Below are positions 34,263-47,256 of a DNA stretch of 64,000 nucleotides, one piece after another. The stretch comes from Lepidonotus clava (lineage: Eukaryota; Annelida; Polychaeta; Phyllodocida; Polynoidae), in assembly GCA_936440205.1 (NCBI GenBank), contig OW387141.1, positions 44,897,307-44,961,306 on the forward strand, read 5' to 3'. A program made the translations under genes and the position numbers. Below the pieces are notes generated by a model that searched no databases, was not told the origin of the DNA, and saw only the letters and a program-made list of their open reading frames with translations. Numbering within the stretch: the stretch's first letter is position 1; each line of letters begins with the position of its first letter.

Positions 34263-35996
34263 TTAGTTATAAGTTTGTGCATCTTCACGCTTTCTATTCT
34301 TTAGAAAATTTTCTTTAACACCTCAGTTAAATATTTACTCTGTAGCCTAGCCCTGTCTACAGCATGCAAATCCCCGTGTCAACCTACGTCAACATTCAAT
34401 GCAAACTTATTCTCAATCTGATCAAGACGTAAGACCTTCTGATGACACCCTATAGAGTGATGGATGCCCGGGTTTCTTCCCTATACCTCATCCCTTAATT
34501 CCTTTTGTGCATTCCTGTCTTTGGGCTGCGGATATCGCCTTTGTTTCTAAAACAATGGATTTGAGAGACTTCTGTAAGAAGAGGTAGACTTTAATGAGGG
34601 CTGTCTACCCGTTGTATCCCGTCAACTGAGGAGGGGACGGCTGTCTTTCAGCCACATGCATCATTTATCATTACAAGTGACAAGGAGTGAGACTAATGTA
34701 TACCTCGCCGCTAAGTCATCGGCACCGGTCACAATAGGGAACTGAAATAAATCTCAAACCTGGCATTCCGCATTATCTCTATTCCTGCAGCTTAAAGGGA
34801 GGCAACAAAGGTAGATCTTGAAAAGGTAAATCAAAATGTTTGAATGTAGGGATGTAAAGAGAGTATTAATCAAAGCACAACCAGGTTGAGCAATACTGTA
34901 AAGGTATTTATTTTTGCACTATGTATATTTTTGTGTAAATCCACCCATGAGAAATATCCACAGGAATTTGTACACAGTGAAAATATGTTCCAACATAAAA
35001 AAAAGAGTAAATTTACCATTGAAACTCGAATATGAATCTACGCGACATTGTTCTTTTTCTGATATCAGCGAAAATTGATACACACAATAATATCTGCGTT
35101 CACAGTATGGTTTTAATTTCTTTACTTTAAGCATAGTTCTCATCGTCCTTCGTTGTCTTTTTATACATATTGCACTTTCTTGGCTTTTGCTGTATGCCAA
35201 CATGATGCATTACAAATGCATTCACTAAATACCCATTTGTATGACTTTCCACTATGCTTTTTATCTATGTTATACACTAGTCAAGCCAAATGTGTATACT
35301 ACTGCTTGCCCTTTAAACTTATCTAAGCACCACCGGCAGCAACGACCAACATCTAAGTCATATAGTACTTTATTCTAAACACATTCCATTAACTCTTCCA
35401 TTTACTGTGTGCTGTACTGAAAATCTACATCTAACGTTTATTGTACCTTTTAAATACAAAATACAGCAGGATGCTTTCACCGAGAAAAAAACACATCACA
35501 ATTGACAGTTCCAACGAAGGAACGTATGGTAATAGACCATTGTAACTTATTTTCAACACAATGTGTCTAATGTTACTATAGCAAAGTGTGGTTGTCAGAC
35601 ACTGAGCACGTTTACCTGGTTACAGATTATAGAAATAAGCATCCGTGAACAAGGGGTATGTCTATCAGTATAATGAAATCATCAAAACGCCATAAAACAT
35701 TTTAAATGTGACTGACCTTTTTGCATGTATTGTCCAAAGCAACCGGAAATGGATGTATGTTATATAATGGTCTTAAAATGATACTTACCGGTTCAAAACT
35801 TAAATAATTTTAAGTATGCTTATATGAGAAAGTGCATTTCCTCGTCACTCAAAAATGTTTGAAGGCGAAAGATCCCAACCACAGCCTCCCCCACCCTTTC
35901 TCCCCGCCCTTGAAAAACAAATTAAGATTACAAGAGAAAAGCCAGATGTGCCCAAAAGAAATGCCCATGATAGCACATTGAATCTGCAACGTAATG
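34263..35996. other. Intergenic, no gene seen
   Basis: AT-rich; no transposon end, splice-flanked open frame or RNA gene was recognised. Confidence 0.4.
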
Positions 35997-36300
35997 TTTA
36001 GCTACCATACCCACTAGGCAATCTCCCTGTTCACGGGCGATGGACGAGGGGCAGAATGGTCGTCACTGTCGCCGAGCGACCGCAATATCTAGCAAGTTTG
36101 ATATTTTTCCTGCGATGTTAACGTGATTTTCCTGGCGATCCCGTCGTCCATCACCCGTTGTCCAGAATTCACACCATACCCACGGGGAATCACCTGGTGA
36201 TTGTGATCCCCCAGAGGTTTTGCTGAGTAATTTTAGTTGGTTTGACGCCCGTGCCGTTGCTTGGCGACGGTAAAATCACCTTGTGGGTATGGCCCTTTAG
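35997..36300. mobile_element. TTTAG-flanked MITE (family D)
   Basis: TTTAG directly repeats at 35997-36001 and 36296-36300. The inner ends ACCATACCCACTAGG and TTGTGGGTATGG are inverted. A third CCATACCCAC word sits in the middle at about 36175, so the element may be two fused copies or have an internal duplication. GC-richer than its surroundings, non-coding. Confidence 0.7.
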
Positions 36301-36699
36301 TGCAATGCTAATGATATATGTATGTTTTAAACTCCTCACGATAATATAGGCAATATATAGCTTAGTTGAATGCTAACAATAACTATGTGTGTTTAGTGGA
36401 ATGCTAACGATATGTATGTTTTAAACTGCCCACGATAAAGGCTGACGGTCCACCTACAGTTGACTGACCAATGAGGTCCAATCAGCCCCCCAGCAGCCTA
36501 TCAGTCTCTCCGACCACCTTGTAAATGGAAAGCGCTAATGTAAATCATGGCTAATGCGATAAGACTGCTTAACAGTCCCTGCACGCAGGGTAGGGGCAGG
36601 CAGAGCCATGTTCTACTGGCACAAATATTTATCACTCTAGTCCGACACTAAGCCTAGATTAAACTGTTGGTGGGCTGGGGTGGTGAGGGGTGTTGTAGG

Positions 36700-37560
36700 G
36701 GTTGGAGGGATTGGGAGGGATTGGGAGGAAGTGGGAGTGGGAAGGATTGGGAAGGAGTGAGAGGGATTGGGAGGGATTGGGAGGGATTGGGGGGAATTGG
36801 GAGGGATTGGAAGGGATTGGGAGGGATTGGGAGGGATTGGGAGGGAGTGGGAGGGAGTGGGAGGGAGTGGGAGGAATTGGGAGGAATTGGGAGGAATTGG
36901 GAGGGGGTGGGAGGGAGTGGGAGGGAGTGGGAGGGATTGGGAGGGATTGGGAGGGAGTGGGAGGGATTGGGAGGGAGTGGGAGGGAGTGGGAGGGAGTGG
37001 GAGGGAGTGGGAGGGATTGGGAGGGAGTGGGAGGGAGTGGGAGGGAGTGGGAGGGAGTGGGAGGGAGTGGGAGGGAGTGGAAGGGAGTGGGAGGGAGTGG
37101 GAGGGAGTGGGAGGGAGTGGGAGGGAGTGGGAGGGAGTGGGAGGGAGTGGGAGGGAGTGGGAGGGAGTGGGAGCTAGGGATTTGGAGGGTGTGGGAGGGA
37201 GTGGGAAGGAGTGGGAGGGTGTGGGAGGGAGTGGGAGGGAGTGGGAGGGAGTGGGAGGGAGTGGGAGGGAGTGGGAGGGAGTGGGAGGGAGTGGGAGGGA
37301 GTGGGAGGGAGGGAGTGGGAGGGAGTGGGAGGGAGTGGGAGGGAGTGGGAGGGAGTGGAAGGGAGTGGGAGGGAGTGGGAGCTAGGGATTTGGAGGGTGT
37401 GGGAGGGAGTGGGAAGGATTGGGAGGGATTTGGAGGGAGTTGGGGAGTGGGAGGGAGTGGGTGAGTGGTGGGGATTGGGATGGATTGGAAGGGATTGGGA
37501 GGGAGTAGGAGATAGAGATAGCGGATGGAAGGGATTGTAGGAAGTTGGAGGGAGTAGGGA
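36700..37560. repeat. 10-bp minisatellite GAGGGAGTGG with 208-bp higher-order duplication
   Basis: About 80 tandem units of GAGGGAGTGG, with GAGGGATTGG variants concentrated in the first third. A distinctive interruption (GAGCTAGGGATTTGGAGGGT) occurs at 37171 and again at 37379, exactly 208 bp apart. Thirty bases (three units) equal ten codons, so all frames stay open for long stretches, including 410 codons on the - strand. These are not genes. Confidence 0.95.
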
Positions 37561-38000
37561 GCAGTAGGTAGTAGGTGACAGGATAATGTTGGAGGGAGTG
37601 GAAGAGGATGGGAGGGAGTGCGATGGAGTGGTACCGGATGTGAGGGAGTGGTAGGGAATGGGAAAGAGATAGGGGATGGGAGGAGGTGGGAGAGGGTGGT
37701 GTGGGGGTGGTGTATGGAAATTAAGGCATTGTGGAGGTGGTGTAAGGTTGGGAGAGGGTGCTGAATGGGTGGTATGGTGTTGGTGATGGTATGGGTGGTG
37801 TGGGGGTGGTGTAGGTATGGTGTGGGGATGAGAGGAGGGGTGAAATATGTTGTGGGTTGGGTCTTTTTGTTGGATGGAGAGGGCATGAGTGGTGGGTGGC
37901 GGGGGGATGAGAGGGGTGGTAGAAGGGAGTGGAAGGTAAGCGGAGAGGGGTGGTGTGGGTTGGTGGGGGGTGGGATGGGAGAAGAAGCCCTAGGGATGGG
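37561..38000. repeat. G/T-rich degenerate flank of the minisatellite
   Basis: Irregular GGTGGTGTGGGGG and GGGAGTGG words continue the strand asymmetry for another ~440 bp. It may be decayed minisatellite. Confidence 0.5.
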
Positions 38001-39530
38001 GCTGACTAGAGACTAGCTGATACGTTGATGGAACCCCATATGGGGACCTACAGATATGTGTTCCGTGGTATTGTATATCTCATTAAGGATACCCACAGCA
38101 TCGAGATTGGTCTTCCCCGCTGATGAGGTTTTTTGGGTGGCTTGTTCGACTGAGCGGTGGCCATACAATTCTCTCTGCTGAGTACTGCAATCCAACCGTT
38201 TTACCAGGTAGTATAGAATAGATGGTTCACTACAAGTGATGCAAACTAATTAATACTGGGGATATCTGGGGAAATGGCTAATAATACATTTGACATTGAT
38301 GCAAGGTACCTTTGAAGCACAATAAATATAATGGTATTATAAAGATAATGACATTCCCATGTCCCAGTCTCATAATATAAATACATGCTTACATTCATTT
38401 AATGTAGTGCAAAGGTCTGCGGAGGAGTTTGGGGTTAGTAGTTGGAAGTTATATATGAACATGTAAAGACCACTGCATAATCTATCCTACATAGGTGTTC
38501 AACATGGCTGGAATGTTCCATCACTCTCCGACGTTGGTATCTTATGCATTATATACATATTGCATTACAAGGCATTCACCAATTCAGACTTTATGTATTG
38601 AATGAACCCATGTGCATCACTGGATTTGTTCAAATAAAATAAATATCTCTACTAATACAACACAAGCATGTTGACTCAACCTTCCTGTCCCAATAAGGGT
38701 CAGGCAAAGCTGATTAAGTATGATACTGGAGCTATAGCCGAACACTTGTTCAAGAGCAAACCAATTCTTATGATGAGGAAACCATTGTGTCGCTGGGGAA
38801 GCCTTCCATGTTCAATATACAGCCGGGAACCAGTGGCAGAGAAAGTTCCCGGCGCGTTCACTGATAACCTATAGCTGGTAACCAACGGTCCAGAAACGTA
38901 CTGCTCCTCCCTATTAGAAATCGAGAGCGCTCTAATCCTCGACAAACGAGCTTATCAGATGCTCATGAAGATCTACTGGACAACATAATTATTTAACAAA
39001 ATGTCGAACAAGTCGTGGACCAATTGTCTCCAACCTTGTACACACCAAATGCTAACTTGATTATAATCGAATAGAGGCGTAGGTGTAGGGTAAAATCACG
39101 TGGGACTGTCTAACCGGTAAATGTGATTAACTCGTCCGTAGGCTCTGCTTAAATCGTATTACTCTTATCAACGAGCGTCTAAGTGTAGCTATGCTATTTT
39201 TGCTCTTATTCTTTGACGTTCTGGGAATAAGGTAAGGCATTATTAATGCGTTTAAGAATTGGCGCGTCCAATTTCCATATAATTATGGACCTTATTTGCG
39301 TCTCTGAACCCAGGGGTACATTAAGATTACAAAGGGCAATATCTAAACGAGGTGTGCAGGGGTAGATGAAGGGGAGGGTCCAGGGGGTCCTGAACCCCCC
39401 CCCCCCCTCTCCACACACACACACCCCATCCCCCTTTTTAGTGTGGACTTTCAATTGATAAAGAGAAAAAAAGATATTGCGCACATGCACGTCCACGCTA
39501 ATGCATAATGTTTCAGTACTTTAATATCCT
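38001..39530. other. Intergenic, no gene seen
   Basis: Contains a C-run and (CA)n at about 39396-39424. No exon was recognised. Confidence 0.4.
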
Positions 39531-39573
39531 ATATGCAGATCCCTCCCCTTTCCAAAACCCTGTATCCGCCCTG
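39531..39573 (-). mobile_element. Isolated transposon end, same family as 12823
   Basis: CCAAAACCCTGTATCCGCCC is the reverse complement of the CAGGGGCAGATACAGG-type end at 12823. The other end was not identified. Confidence 0.4.
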
Positions 39574-39639
39574 GTATGTATGGTACTTCCCAGGCAAGCA
39601 GCAACATAACAAGCACGTTCTGCAACCATACTTTTTTGG

Positions 39640-39900
39640 TTAGTCTGTAGCCTGCCCTATTTTCACATAACAGTTACATTATTTTAGGTTAAGTTGAGAC
39701 TTACTAAAAAGAATGTTAAAATATTATAGGCCTATTTCAGTGAAGTTGAGACCTTACTAATAAAGAATGTTATAATAATGTTATTATAACAGGAAAGAAC
39801 ATCAAAAAAATGTCACAATAATGTTACAATGTTAGATTCTAAAGACGTTGTTGGGTGACATCAAATAACGTAACAACAGAACATGGCTGCAACGATATAA
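39640..39900. repeat. AATGTTATAA / TAACGTTAC dispersed repeat (copy 1)
   Basis: It is rich in short self-related words: AATGTTATAATAATGTTATT, AATGTTACAATGTT and ATAACGTAACAAC. Similar blocks are at 60640-60890 and 62430-62690, where GAGACCTCACCAAA / GAGGTTTCAATCTCACC flanks also recur. Confidence 0.45.
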
Positions 39901-42090
39901 TAACGTCATATTCTTGCTTGGGCTGAGCTTGAACGTGTTTTACATACTTGCATTCCTTGCAATTGATCACGTGATTTACCTTAAGTGGGTGTGTGGGAGG
40001 TGGCGGTTGTTGGTTTTTACGTCCTACCGTAGAGTGTATGGTCTAGCATTCATATCATTGCCCATCATTGAAATTCGATTCCGTCTCTACACTGTCATCA
40101 CCATCATAGCTCTTGTCGTCCATAGTCTCTAGCTGGGCACAACGTCAATAAAAGAGGTAAACAAACTATTGAGGGGACAGGATGATTTGTATACACCAAC
40201 TTTGTGATAATCTGTGAACAGTTGCAATCAAGACAAAAGAGAGAGACTATTATGTATGCATATTATAGAGGAATCTCCCATATAACTAGCTTAAGAAAGA
40301 CGGTGACAAAAGATGATTTGGCTGGATATGAAAATGCACTGGGATTACACGAAATATATAGACAAGGAGAAAGAGACAATTGTTAGAAGAAATGTTCTAT
40401 TATAAGATGAAGGATGTGCATATATTAAAACTAAAAAACCTAATATTATATTGCGAGGAAAACAACCAACAGCGAGAAGATAATACAAAGTCCTGACTAT
40501 CGCAGCTGTGCTTTGTTCGACAAGCTTCAAATAGTATGTCAAAAAACGCTGGACAGTATCAAGCATCTAGATTTAAAGGACTTTTGCTTGGAGATAGTAA
40601 ATATAGAAAGTTGAGGGGGAGCTATCCCTGTCAATTATTTTATATTAGATCTGAGGATGTGGTAATTGTCCTGAGGGGAACTATCCCTGTCAGGAAAGAA
40701 TGTGATAAGTGAGTGAAGAATCGAGTATAATAGGATTAGTAGCTGTATACCACATCTATGAGATTTGTTTAGATTTTGTTTCTGTTAATATTACAATAAG
40801 AATAAGGATAATAAGACATCGTAGAATCTCTCATCAATTTCTACTCATACTACATCATTTACAGCTATAGGAAAACCACTTATATATGATATAGCTCTGA
40901 TTCAATAAAAATAAAGCTAAGGGCATTCTAGGGACCATGAATCAGGACGGAACACGAAATTATGATTCAGATATAGAGCCGAAAAAGACATTTTAATTGT
41001 TCGACTTCTGATTTAGAATGCATATATTAATTTCTATATTACTTAGAAATGAAATTAGAGTTGTTGATGGCCAAAGCTAATTAGACATGTGGTAAAAAGG
41101 GCGACTAGTGAGTGGTACCCTCAGACGGATTTGATTAAAGCTTGCTAGATTATGTTTTAAGTGTTTATTTGTGTAAGTGATTAATCTGTATCTGAGAGTA
41201 GCTGGACGGTTTCCATATTTGTCTAGAGAGTTTTTACCGCCGGTGAAGCTGTCGCTTAGTTTGTAGTAACGTTGGGGATGAAATGCGTAATCCATGTTTG
41301 GAAGTAACCTTTAACAGGAATTATTCTTTGCAGGCCATTTCTTCTTTTTTCCATTAGCTTATTGATAACTACAGATTGTTACATGTTCTCCTAGTCATAG
41401 TGATGGGTTTTAATGATATTAAGAAACATTTAGTCTTGTAATACCAATTATTAAACATTTGATAAGGATAATGGACCATGCATTTCTGTAGCTTCAGAGA
41501 TCCTCCACTGGTGATATCCTTGAAATATTTCTTCCCTGAAGCTAATACCATTGAGAAACGTTTTCACCAGGACATTTTTGTGTGGGAGGAAGGCACATGT
41601 TTAAACAAAAAGAATCGTCCCCGTACAGAAAGAAAAGTAAGCAGAAAGAAAACTTCCCACGGACAAAAATGTTAACAAAGGGATTTTATATCCGTAATCC
41701 TTTTAAGACTGGCCGGCGTTCTCGTGCATTTGCCTTGGCTTTCTTTAAAGTCAAGCGCAAGATGACAAAAACAATGTGATTAATCTTGGATGTCAAAAAC
41801 CACCAAGGGTCCTCTTTAAAAAGCCCACAGCGTGTAACTGACCGGCCTGATCTGGGCAAGAGTTGACGTAGTCCGTCCTTTCCCCCTTAATAATGCACAT
41901 GTTTTCCCCCTCGGGTAATATAGTCGGCATTGTAAGGGGGTTATGGAGATGGGACAAAACGAGCCGGTACTTGACCCCTCCATCTCCCCACCAGCCCCCT
42001 AATTCCTGGCTCGTCCATTATGCATGGCCGTGTCCAAGTGGCCAGGTATTTTGTGTGGCCTTCCCCCCCCCTCCCACACCAACCACTCTA
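39901..42090. other. Intergenic, no gene seen
   Basis: AT-rich. The open frames of 60-76 codons here show no domain or splice context. Confidence 0.4.
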
Positions 42091-42094
42091 CTTC

Positions 42095-42666
42095 TTAAGG
42101 TGGTGTTACACTACACGACTTGAGCTGCCATATGATGATGTCACAAAGAAGTCGCACATATTACAGATGAAATTTTCCCTACCACGGATAGCTGATTTAC
42201 ATTATTTTAAGGACCTGCAGGCTTATTTGGACTAATTTTGTCGACAAAATCCCTGAAAAAGCTATAGAAAATAAGCAAATAATCATTATTCATCCATCTG
42301 CAGTGAATGAATTTTCAAATTACCCAGGAAATAATAATGGACATGGATATTGATTTAAGAAATGATGATGGCTTGTTTTTAACAATATTCATCTACAAGA
42401 AATGATCAAATTCATCAAGATTTACATGCTGAAGCCTTGAGTTTTGTCGACATATTACCCAGCATGCACCCTGTTTTAGGCTAACCTGCAGGTAAAACTT
42501 ATGAAAATGGCTATAGGTGGTTGGGAGAAATTTGTTATGCATATGTAAGATTCTCCAAGTCACCAATTTATAACAATTATATCACTCCTGTATGTGAATT
42601 TTCTGTAATATCCTCATGCTGTACAAATATGACAGCTCAAGTTGTGTAGTTTAATACCACCTTTTA
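42095..42666. mobile_element. MITE family A, copy 3, with a nested insertion
   Basis: The left end TTAAGGTGGTGTTACACTAC, with GACTTGAGCTGCCATATGAT, mirrors the right AGCTCAAGTTGTGTAG, then TAATACCACCTTTTA. At ~570 bp it is 340 bp longer than its relatives. The extra piece lies roughly 42180-42520 and has its own ACCTGCAGG...CCTGCAGGT ends and two GTCGAC sites. Confidence 0.75.
42193..42492. mobile_element. Element nested in MITE A copy 3
   Basis: It is bounded by ACCTGCAGG (about 42210) and CCTGCAGGT (about 42484), inverted. Next inside are ATTTTGTCGACA-type words near both ends. It is AT-rich and non-coding. Exact borders and target duplication are unclear. Confidence 0.45.
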
Positions 42667-42891
42667 GTCCATATTACACTACAAATTGAAAACAGGCAAC
42701 TATAGACGACAACATTGCACGATAAAGTTACTAGGTATCGCAGGAGGAGGCGCCAGGCAGCATCATAGCACAATCGGACTATTTAGGATATTCCATTACT
42801 TTGTGATATTTTTCAGGCTTTTCTCTATCTGCAAGTAATATTTTCTATGACATGAGACATGATATAACATTGACGGCAGTTCAAGACAGCC

Positions 42892-43115
42892 TTTAAGGTC
42901 CTATTCAGTGACACACTTTTGAGCTGTGATATTGGCGCAATAATGTTGATATTACAGAAAATTCATACCAGGAGTGATGTATACGTGATTGTTTGAAATT
43001 GGCAATTTGAAGTAGTTTACACATGCATAAGAAAGGATTTTGTCTTTTAAAGTTAAATGTGTGATTTCCCTGCATCACATCTCAACCCGCGTCGTGTGGT
43101 ATAATACCGCCTTTA
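42892..43115. mobile_element. MITE family A, copy 4
   Basis: It is flanked by TTTA on both sides (42892-42895 and 43112-43115). The right end GTGTGGTATAATACCGCC is well kept and the left end is decayed but keeps TTTTGAGCTGTGATATTG. The 225-bp length matches copy 1. The 42667-42891 gap to copy 3 begins TAGTCCATATTACACTAC, so a further decayed copy may lie between. Confidence 0.65.
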
Positions 43116-45400
43116 CAGGCCCGCGATGAGTCGGAGCAGTCCCCAGGTAAAAACGGCCGGAGCACGGAGAAGAGGCCTGACAAGGCGGCGCCCACTTGGC
43201 CAACTTTAATTTGATCAAAGTTTGGTTTTGCCGTTTAACTTTTAATTCAAGGTCACGGTGGTTTTAAAAATTAGTTGGAATCAAGAAAGGAAAGGAGAGA
43301 GATCGCCTTATGTAATCTGGAAACCACGTACAAAAGAACTATGGTTATTATATTACACTGATTTTCAATTTTCACCTACCTCTAGAGGGACATTTTATTA
43401 CGTGAAGATGTTAATAAAGAATAAAATACCTTTATGTTTGCAGCTGTTTAAGTATAGATAGGCCTACTCATGCTATTCTTATCTCTAATCAATGTGGATT
43501 AACATTGGCGTCATGGAACATAGGCATCGACGAGGCTTCACCAATTTGAAAGCCTATTGTTTGAAAGAAATCGAGGATTCAAGTGTTAAGCTAATTAATA
43601 ATAAGCTGCTTGAATAAAATTACTTTATAGCATGTGATACTAGAAGCAAAATGCCTATAACTGTTCAGAGAATTGAGCTTTCGACGAGTCTATATAGAAT
43701 ATTCTATACATTCATAGTAATGTTGATCATATTCTGATGTTCTGTTAAAATGTACACTTCCCAAGCTGTCATTTATTTGGGGGTTTAAATGAATGGATTG
43801 TGCAGCACAAGCCATACAGTCTTTGCAATGAAGGGGGTGGAAAAGGTAAAATCCACTTCTCATTTTTTGTCAAATTCTGCTTAATTGAAATGTCGTAATC
43901 TAGGAGATCAAGGTCAGAATTTTCATGACTCAGCATTGTTTTCTATTGGAAAGAGGTTATTGGCAATTTGGGAACTTTAGGGGTTGTTTCATAACACAAA
44001 ATTTCATTGATTAATTTTGATCCATTTTAGGGTTACTACAGACTTGTACGGATTGTTATTGAAGTTCTTGATAGACTTTTTTCTGGCTATTTAATGGTTG
44101 TTAAATTTGATGAAAACTGGGATTAACCTCATTTTTCTGACTCGTCAGATATCTTGACACTTTTAGTGCGAAAGAGATTAGATAACGATAATGAAAGATT
44201 GGTTTTTAGATGTGCCTCAGTTGTGAATCATTTAGATACTGTATTGATTAACCTGTTAAACATGGCTTGAAGTGGTAAGACCTACCCAATACATCTAGCA
44301 CATCCAAACTTGCGAATTGAACCTGTTCAAAATCCGACAAAGTATCAGACGCTAACCTTTAGTATGGTACTTTTTGTAATCATCCGCCACTGTTGACTTT
44401 GGATTTTACACCCTTTTCTTGTACAGTTTCATTTCAGGCGAATTAACTGATGACGCAGCTTCTTGGAATCACCACCCCGTTTTTCCCGCACCCCGCCTCG
44501 ACAGGACGTCTCCGGGACGGGGCCATCTCCTTCAGCCTCACTAATAATTAATCAGGGGTGCATCGGCCGGGAAACTGATAATGCTTGAAATTAGGTCATT
44601 TCAGCCAGTTGTCTCTTCGATGATCAGATAGTACCCAATTGTATTTTATTTTATTTTAGTTTCTTATGCCTGTGCCGCGGTTTGTAACTGTTTCCGTGAA
44701 GTGAAATGTTGTATGAAATTAAAGGAGGCGCAGTTGCATTGTAAATTTATAGGGAGGCGTTTCACCATTCTGTTTTGGTTGAATGAAAACACACTTGGTA
44801 TGATTAATTTTGCCAGAGAAAAGAATAGGTAATAAGGCCATTGTTAACAGGCATTTTATCAAAGAGTGTACCTTAGGGTATTGAAGAAAGGTCCAAAGCT
44901 TACCTTCAATTTGATTACTTTCTTGATTGGTTTCTTTGAAATTACATTTTGTCTGTGAATAAGTAATTCCATATTTTGAAACTGCAGTAACTTATCACGT
45001 TATGTGGATTTCAAATATTTTATAAAAATGTTTAGTTCACCAACTAAATGGTTGAACACAATATTGGTTAGTGTATAAACTATATAACTATTTACAAAAT
45101 TATATCGTTATCATAACTTCACGTATCTCTACTAGACCTATACATCTATAACATAGATTTAATTATTCATGTCGTGTATCATAGAAAAATCTTTATCAGA
45201 GATGGTTGAATAATCAATTGCAGAGAACGTTAATGCCAATACATTAAAGGCATTGTATATTCCATACTAATCATTAGGTAGATTCTGTTACTTTTACTTC
45301 CTTTTGCATTTATAGGCATGGTTTCTTTTGCATTTATAGAGATGTACTGAACCTTTTATAGCTGTTCCCGTATACACATTTCTCGTTAATCATACTGCGA
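43116..45400. other. Intergenic, no gene seen
   Basis: AT-rich with one GC-rich patch at 44450-44560. No exon was recognised. Confidence 0.4.
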
Positions 45401-45504
45401 ATGAGTCCTACCAGCGGCCAATTGCTCCTAGCTGGACGATCTACGGCCCTGTCGGATGTCGTGGGCCCGTTATAGCCACCATGTAGGCGTCGCCCAAGTC
45501 GCAA

Positions 45505-45519
45505 AGGTCAAATAGGTCA
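45505..45519 (+). promoter_or_regulatory. DR3 nuclear-receptor half-site pair
   Basis: AGGTCA AAT AGGTCA is a perfect direct repeat with 3-base spacing, the type bound by VDR/RXR-like receptors. It sits in a short GC-rich patch (45410-45560). No target gene is visible. Confidence 0.35.
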
Positions 45520-45560
45520 CGTCGCACTGCGTCTCAGCGACCTGCAACCCTTAAATTACA

Positions 45561-47031
45561 TGGTAATTGACAAGGGGAAAACGGTTAGGGAAGGGTTAAC
45601 TAGCGTTCCTCAGAAAGACTCATCTAGACAGGTCTTTCGCGTTGAGGGTATGAGATTACTTTGACCTGCTTCAAATGTTTCTTCAGATTTGAACTTCATG
45701 TAAGAGCTCCAAGAATTCATTGAGAAATCAGATTAGACATACTGACCTAGCGATTGACTTAGCAAAGTTTCAAAATCATCTTTTCACGAATAATCCATCT
45801 TAATTATTTAGAATACTTATCATTCTAATTTTGTCATGATGTATATCTTCGTCCGATTGAAACTGCTTTCGAATCTGGTTAGCCTTCTTTTTTTCACTGA
45901 TAAACGTATCCAGTGCACGATTGATTGCAAAATACCTACAAGGAGGCATACTTGTATAATGATTGTGGTTTAATGAATCAAGAAAGAAGAGAAATATAAT
46001 ATTGAACATAATATTACAATCTTGTTTTCAAGTGTGTTTCTTATACCTTGTGCCGGCTGCCTCTATATGTATCCTTAAATACTATCATATGCTGGGTGCA
46101 TGCATGATTACCCTAATTTCCCCATTTCTTCTTTGACTAATTCGCCTGTATAACTGGGAGGGCAAAGCATTTCGGTAATTATCTGTAAAACGAAGTCCTT
46201 TCTCTCCGAGTCACATAGGTGCAATGTTGCCTTTCTGAGTGCTTTCCCGGGAGGATACGAGCAGAAAGGTTAATGGTACGGTCGTGGAGATGGGAGAATG
46301 AGAGAGATAAGAAGGAGGATTATGAGGAGTTAATAGGTACGTATTGTTGAGATCCATTACCTGTGGGGTTCCCATTAGAAAGTAAAGTCTTCTGCCCTTA
46401 TATGCGTGTAAATCTACAACAACAGTAGGTGGGTGTAATCTGGTCATCGCCGTAGTGTTCACAATATGCCATAACATGGGGAAGAAGAACACAGTATAGA
46501 AGTCTTGATGTTTTAATGGAGACAGTATCAACACTTTCCAATATAACTGTCCTATGTTTCCTTTACATACAAGGCCACGCGGATTGCGTATTGTATGATA
46601 GTAACCATCATGTTCCTACTTACAACTGGCAGCTAAGCAATTTGTGCATTACTGCTGTATTAGTTCCATAAGCGATTATTAAATCTTCAATGTCTCTTAT
46701 GCATGGTCGTGTTTATACTGTTAACAAAATTAAAAGAAATTTGAATCTACTGCTCGAAAAATAAACAATCTTTATCGATCATTGACCTTCTTTAAAATGG
46801 ATACCTATCTACTGCTAGAAAAATATACTTTTTTTTTTATCAATCATTAACCTTCTTTAAAATGGACCGTAAAAATTGCTCTGTACCACTGTTGATCGCC
46901 ATTCGTACATCGAATATTTATACCTTCAGTCAGTACTTGCTTTTTGATGTAATTGAAATAGGAATTCCTACACAAGCACAAAATATACGTCCGGTGACCC
47001 GGCAGGTAGGAGGGTGAAGTAGCATAGCTTG
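45561..47031. other. Intergenic, no gene seen
   Basis: AT-rich with a 75-bp tandem duplication at about 46745-46865 (CTACTG...AAAAATA, then ATCATTGACCTTCTTTAAAA, twice). No exon was recognised. Confidence 0.4.
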
Positions 47032-47256
47032 TCAGGCCTGTATTCCACTAGGCGATTCTGACTGCACATTACTGGGTAATTCATAAGTTGAACATTACCA
47101 GTAATATTGCAAAAAAACGTATATCCTACATATCATTTTAAAGATACTTAGAAGACCTTTCTAATGATATGTAACATGTCTATGATTAACCAATATTCCC
47201 ACCGCCTATTTTTCAAATCGGGAATAAAATCGGGAGCTGGAATACAGCCTTCAGGG
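47032..47256 (-). mobile_element. MITE family B, copy 2
   Basis: Ends GGCCTGTATTCCACTAGGCG and CTGGAATACAGCC are inverted. The interior ACCTTTCTAATGATATGTAA and AATATTCCCAC match the copy at 47884 on the opposite strand. Confidence 0.75.

Noticed and set aside
36654-37886. 410-codon open frame on the - strand, and 265-, 227-, 136- and 109-codon frames on the + strand
   Set aside because: They are translations of the 10-bp minisatellite (P/S/L/H or G/E/W/V only); every frame is open because the unit lacks stops.
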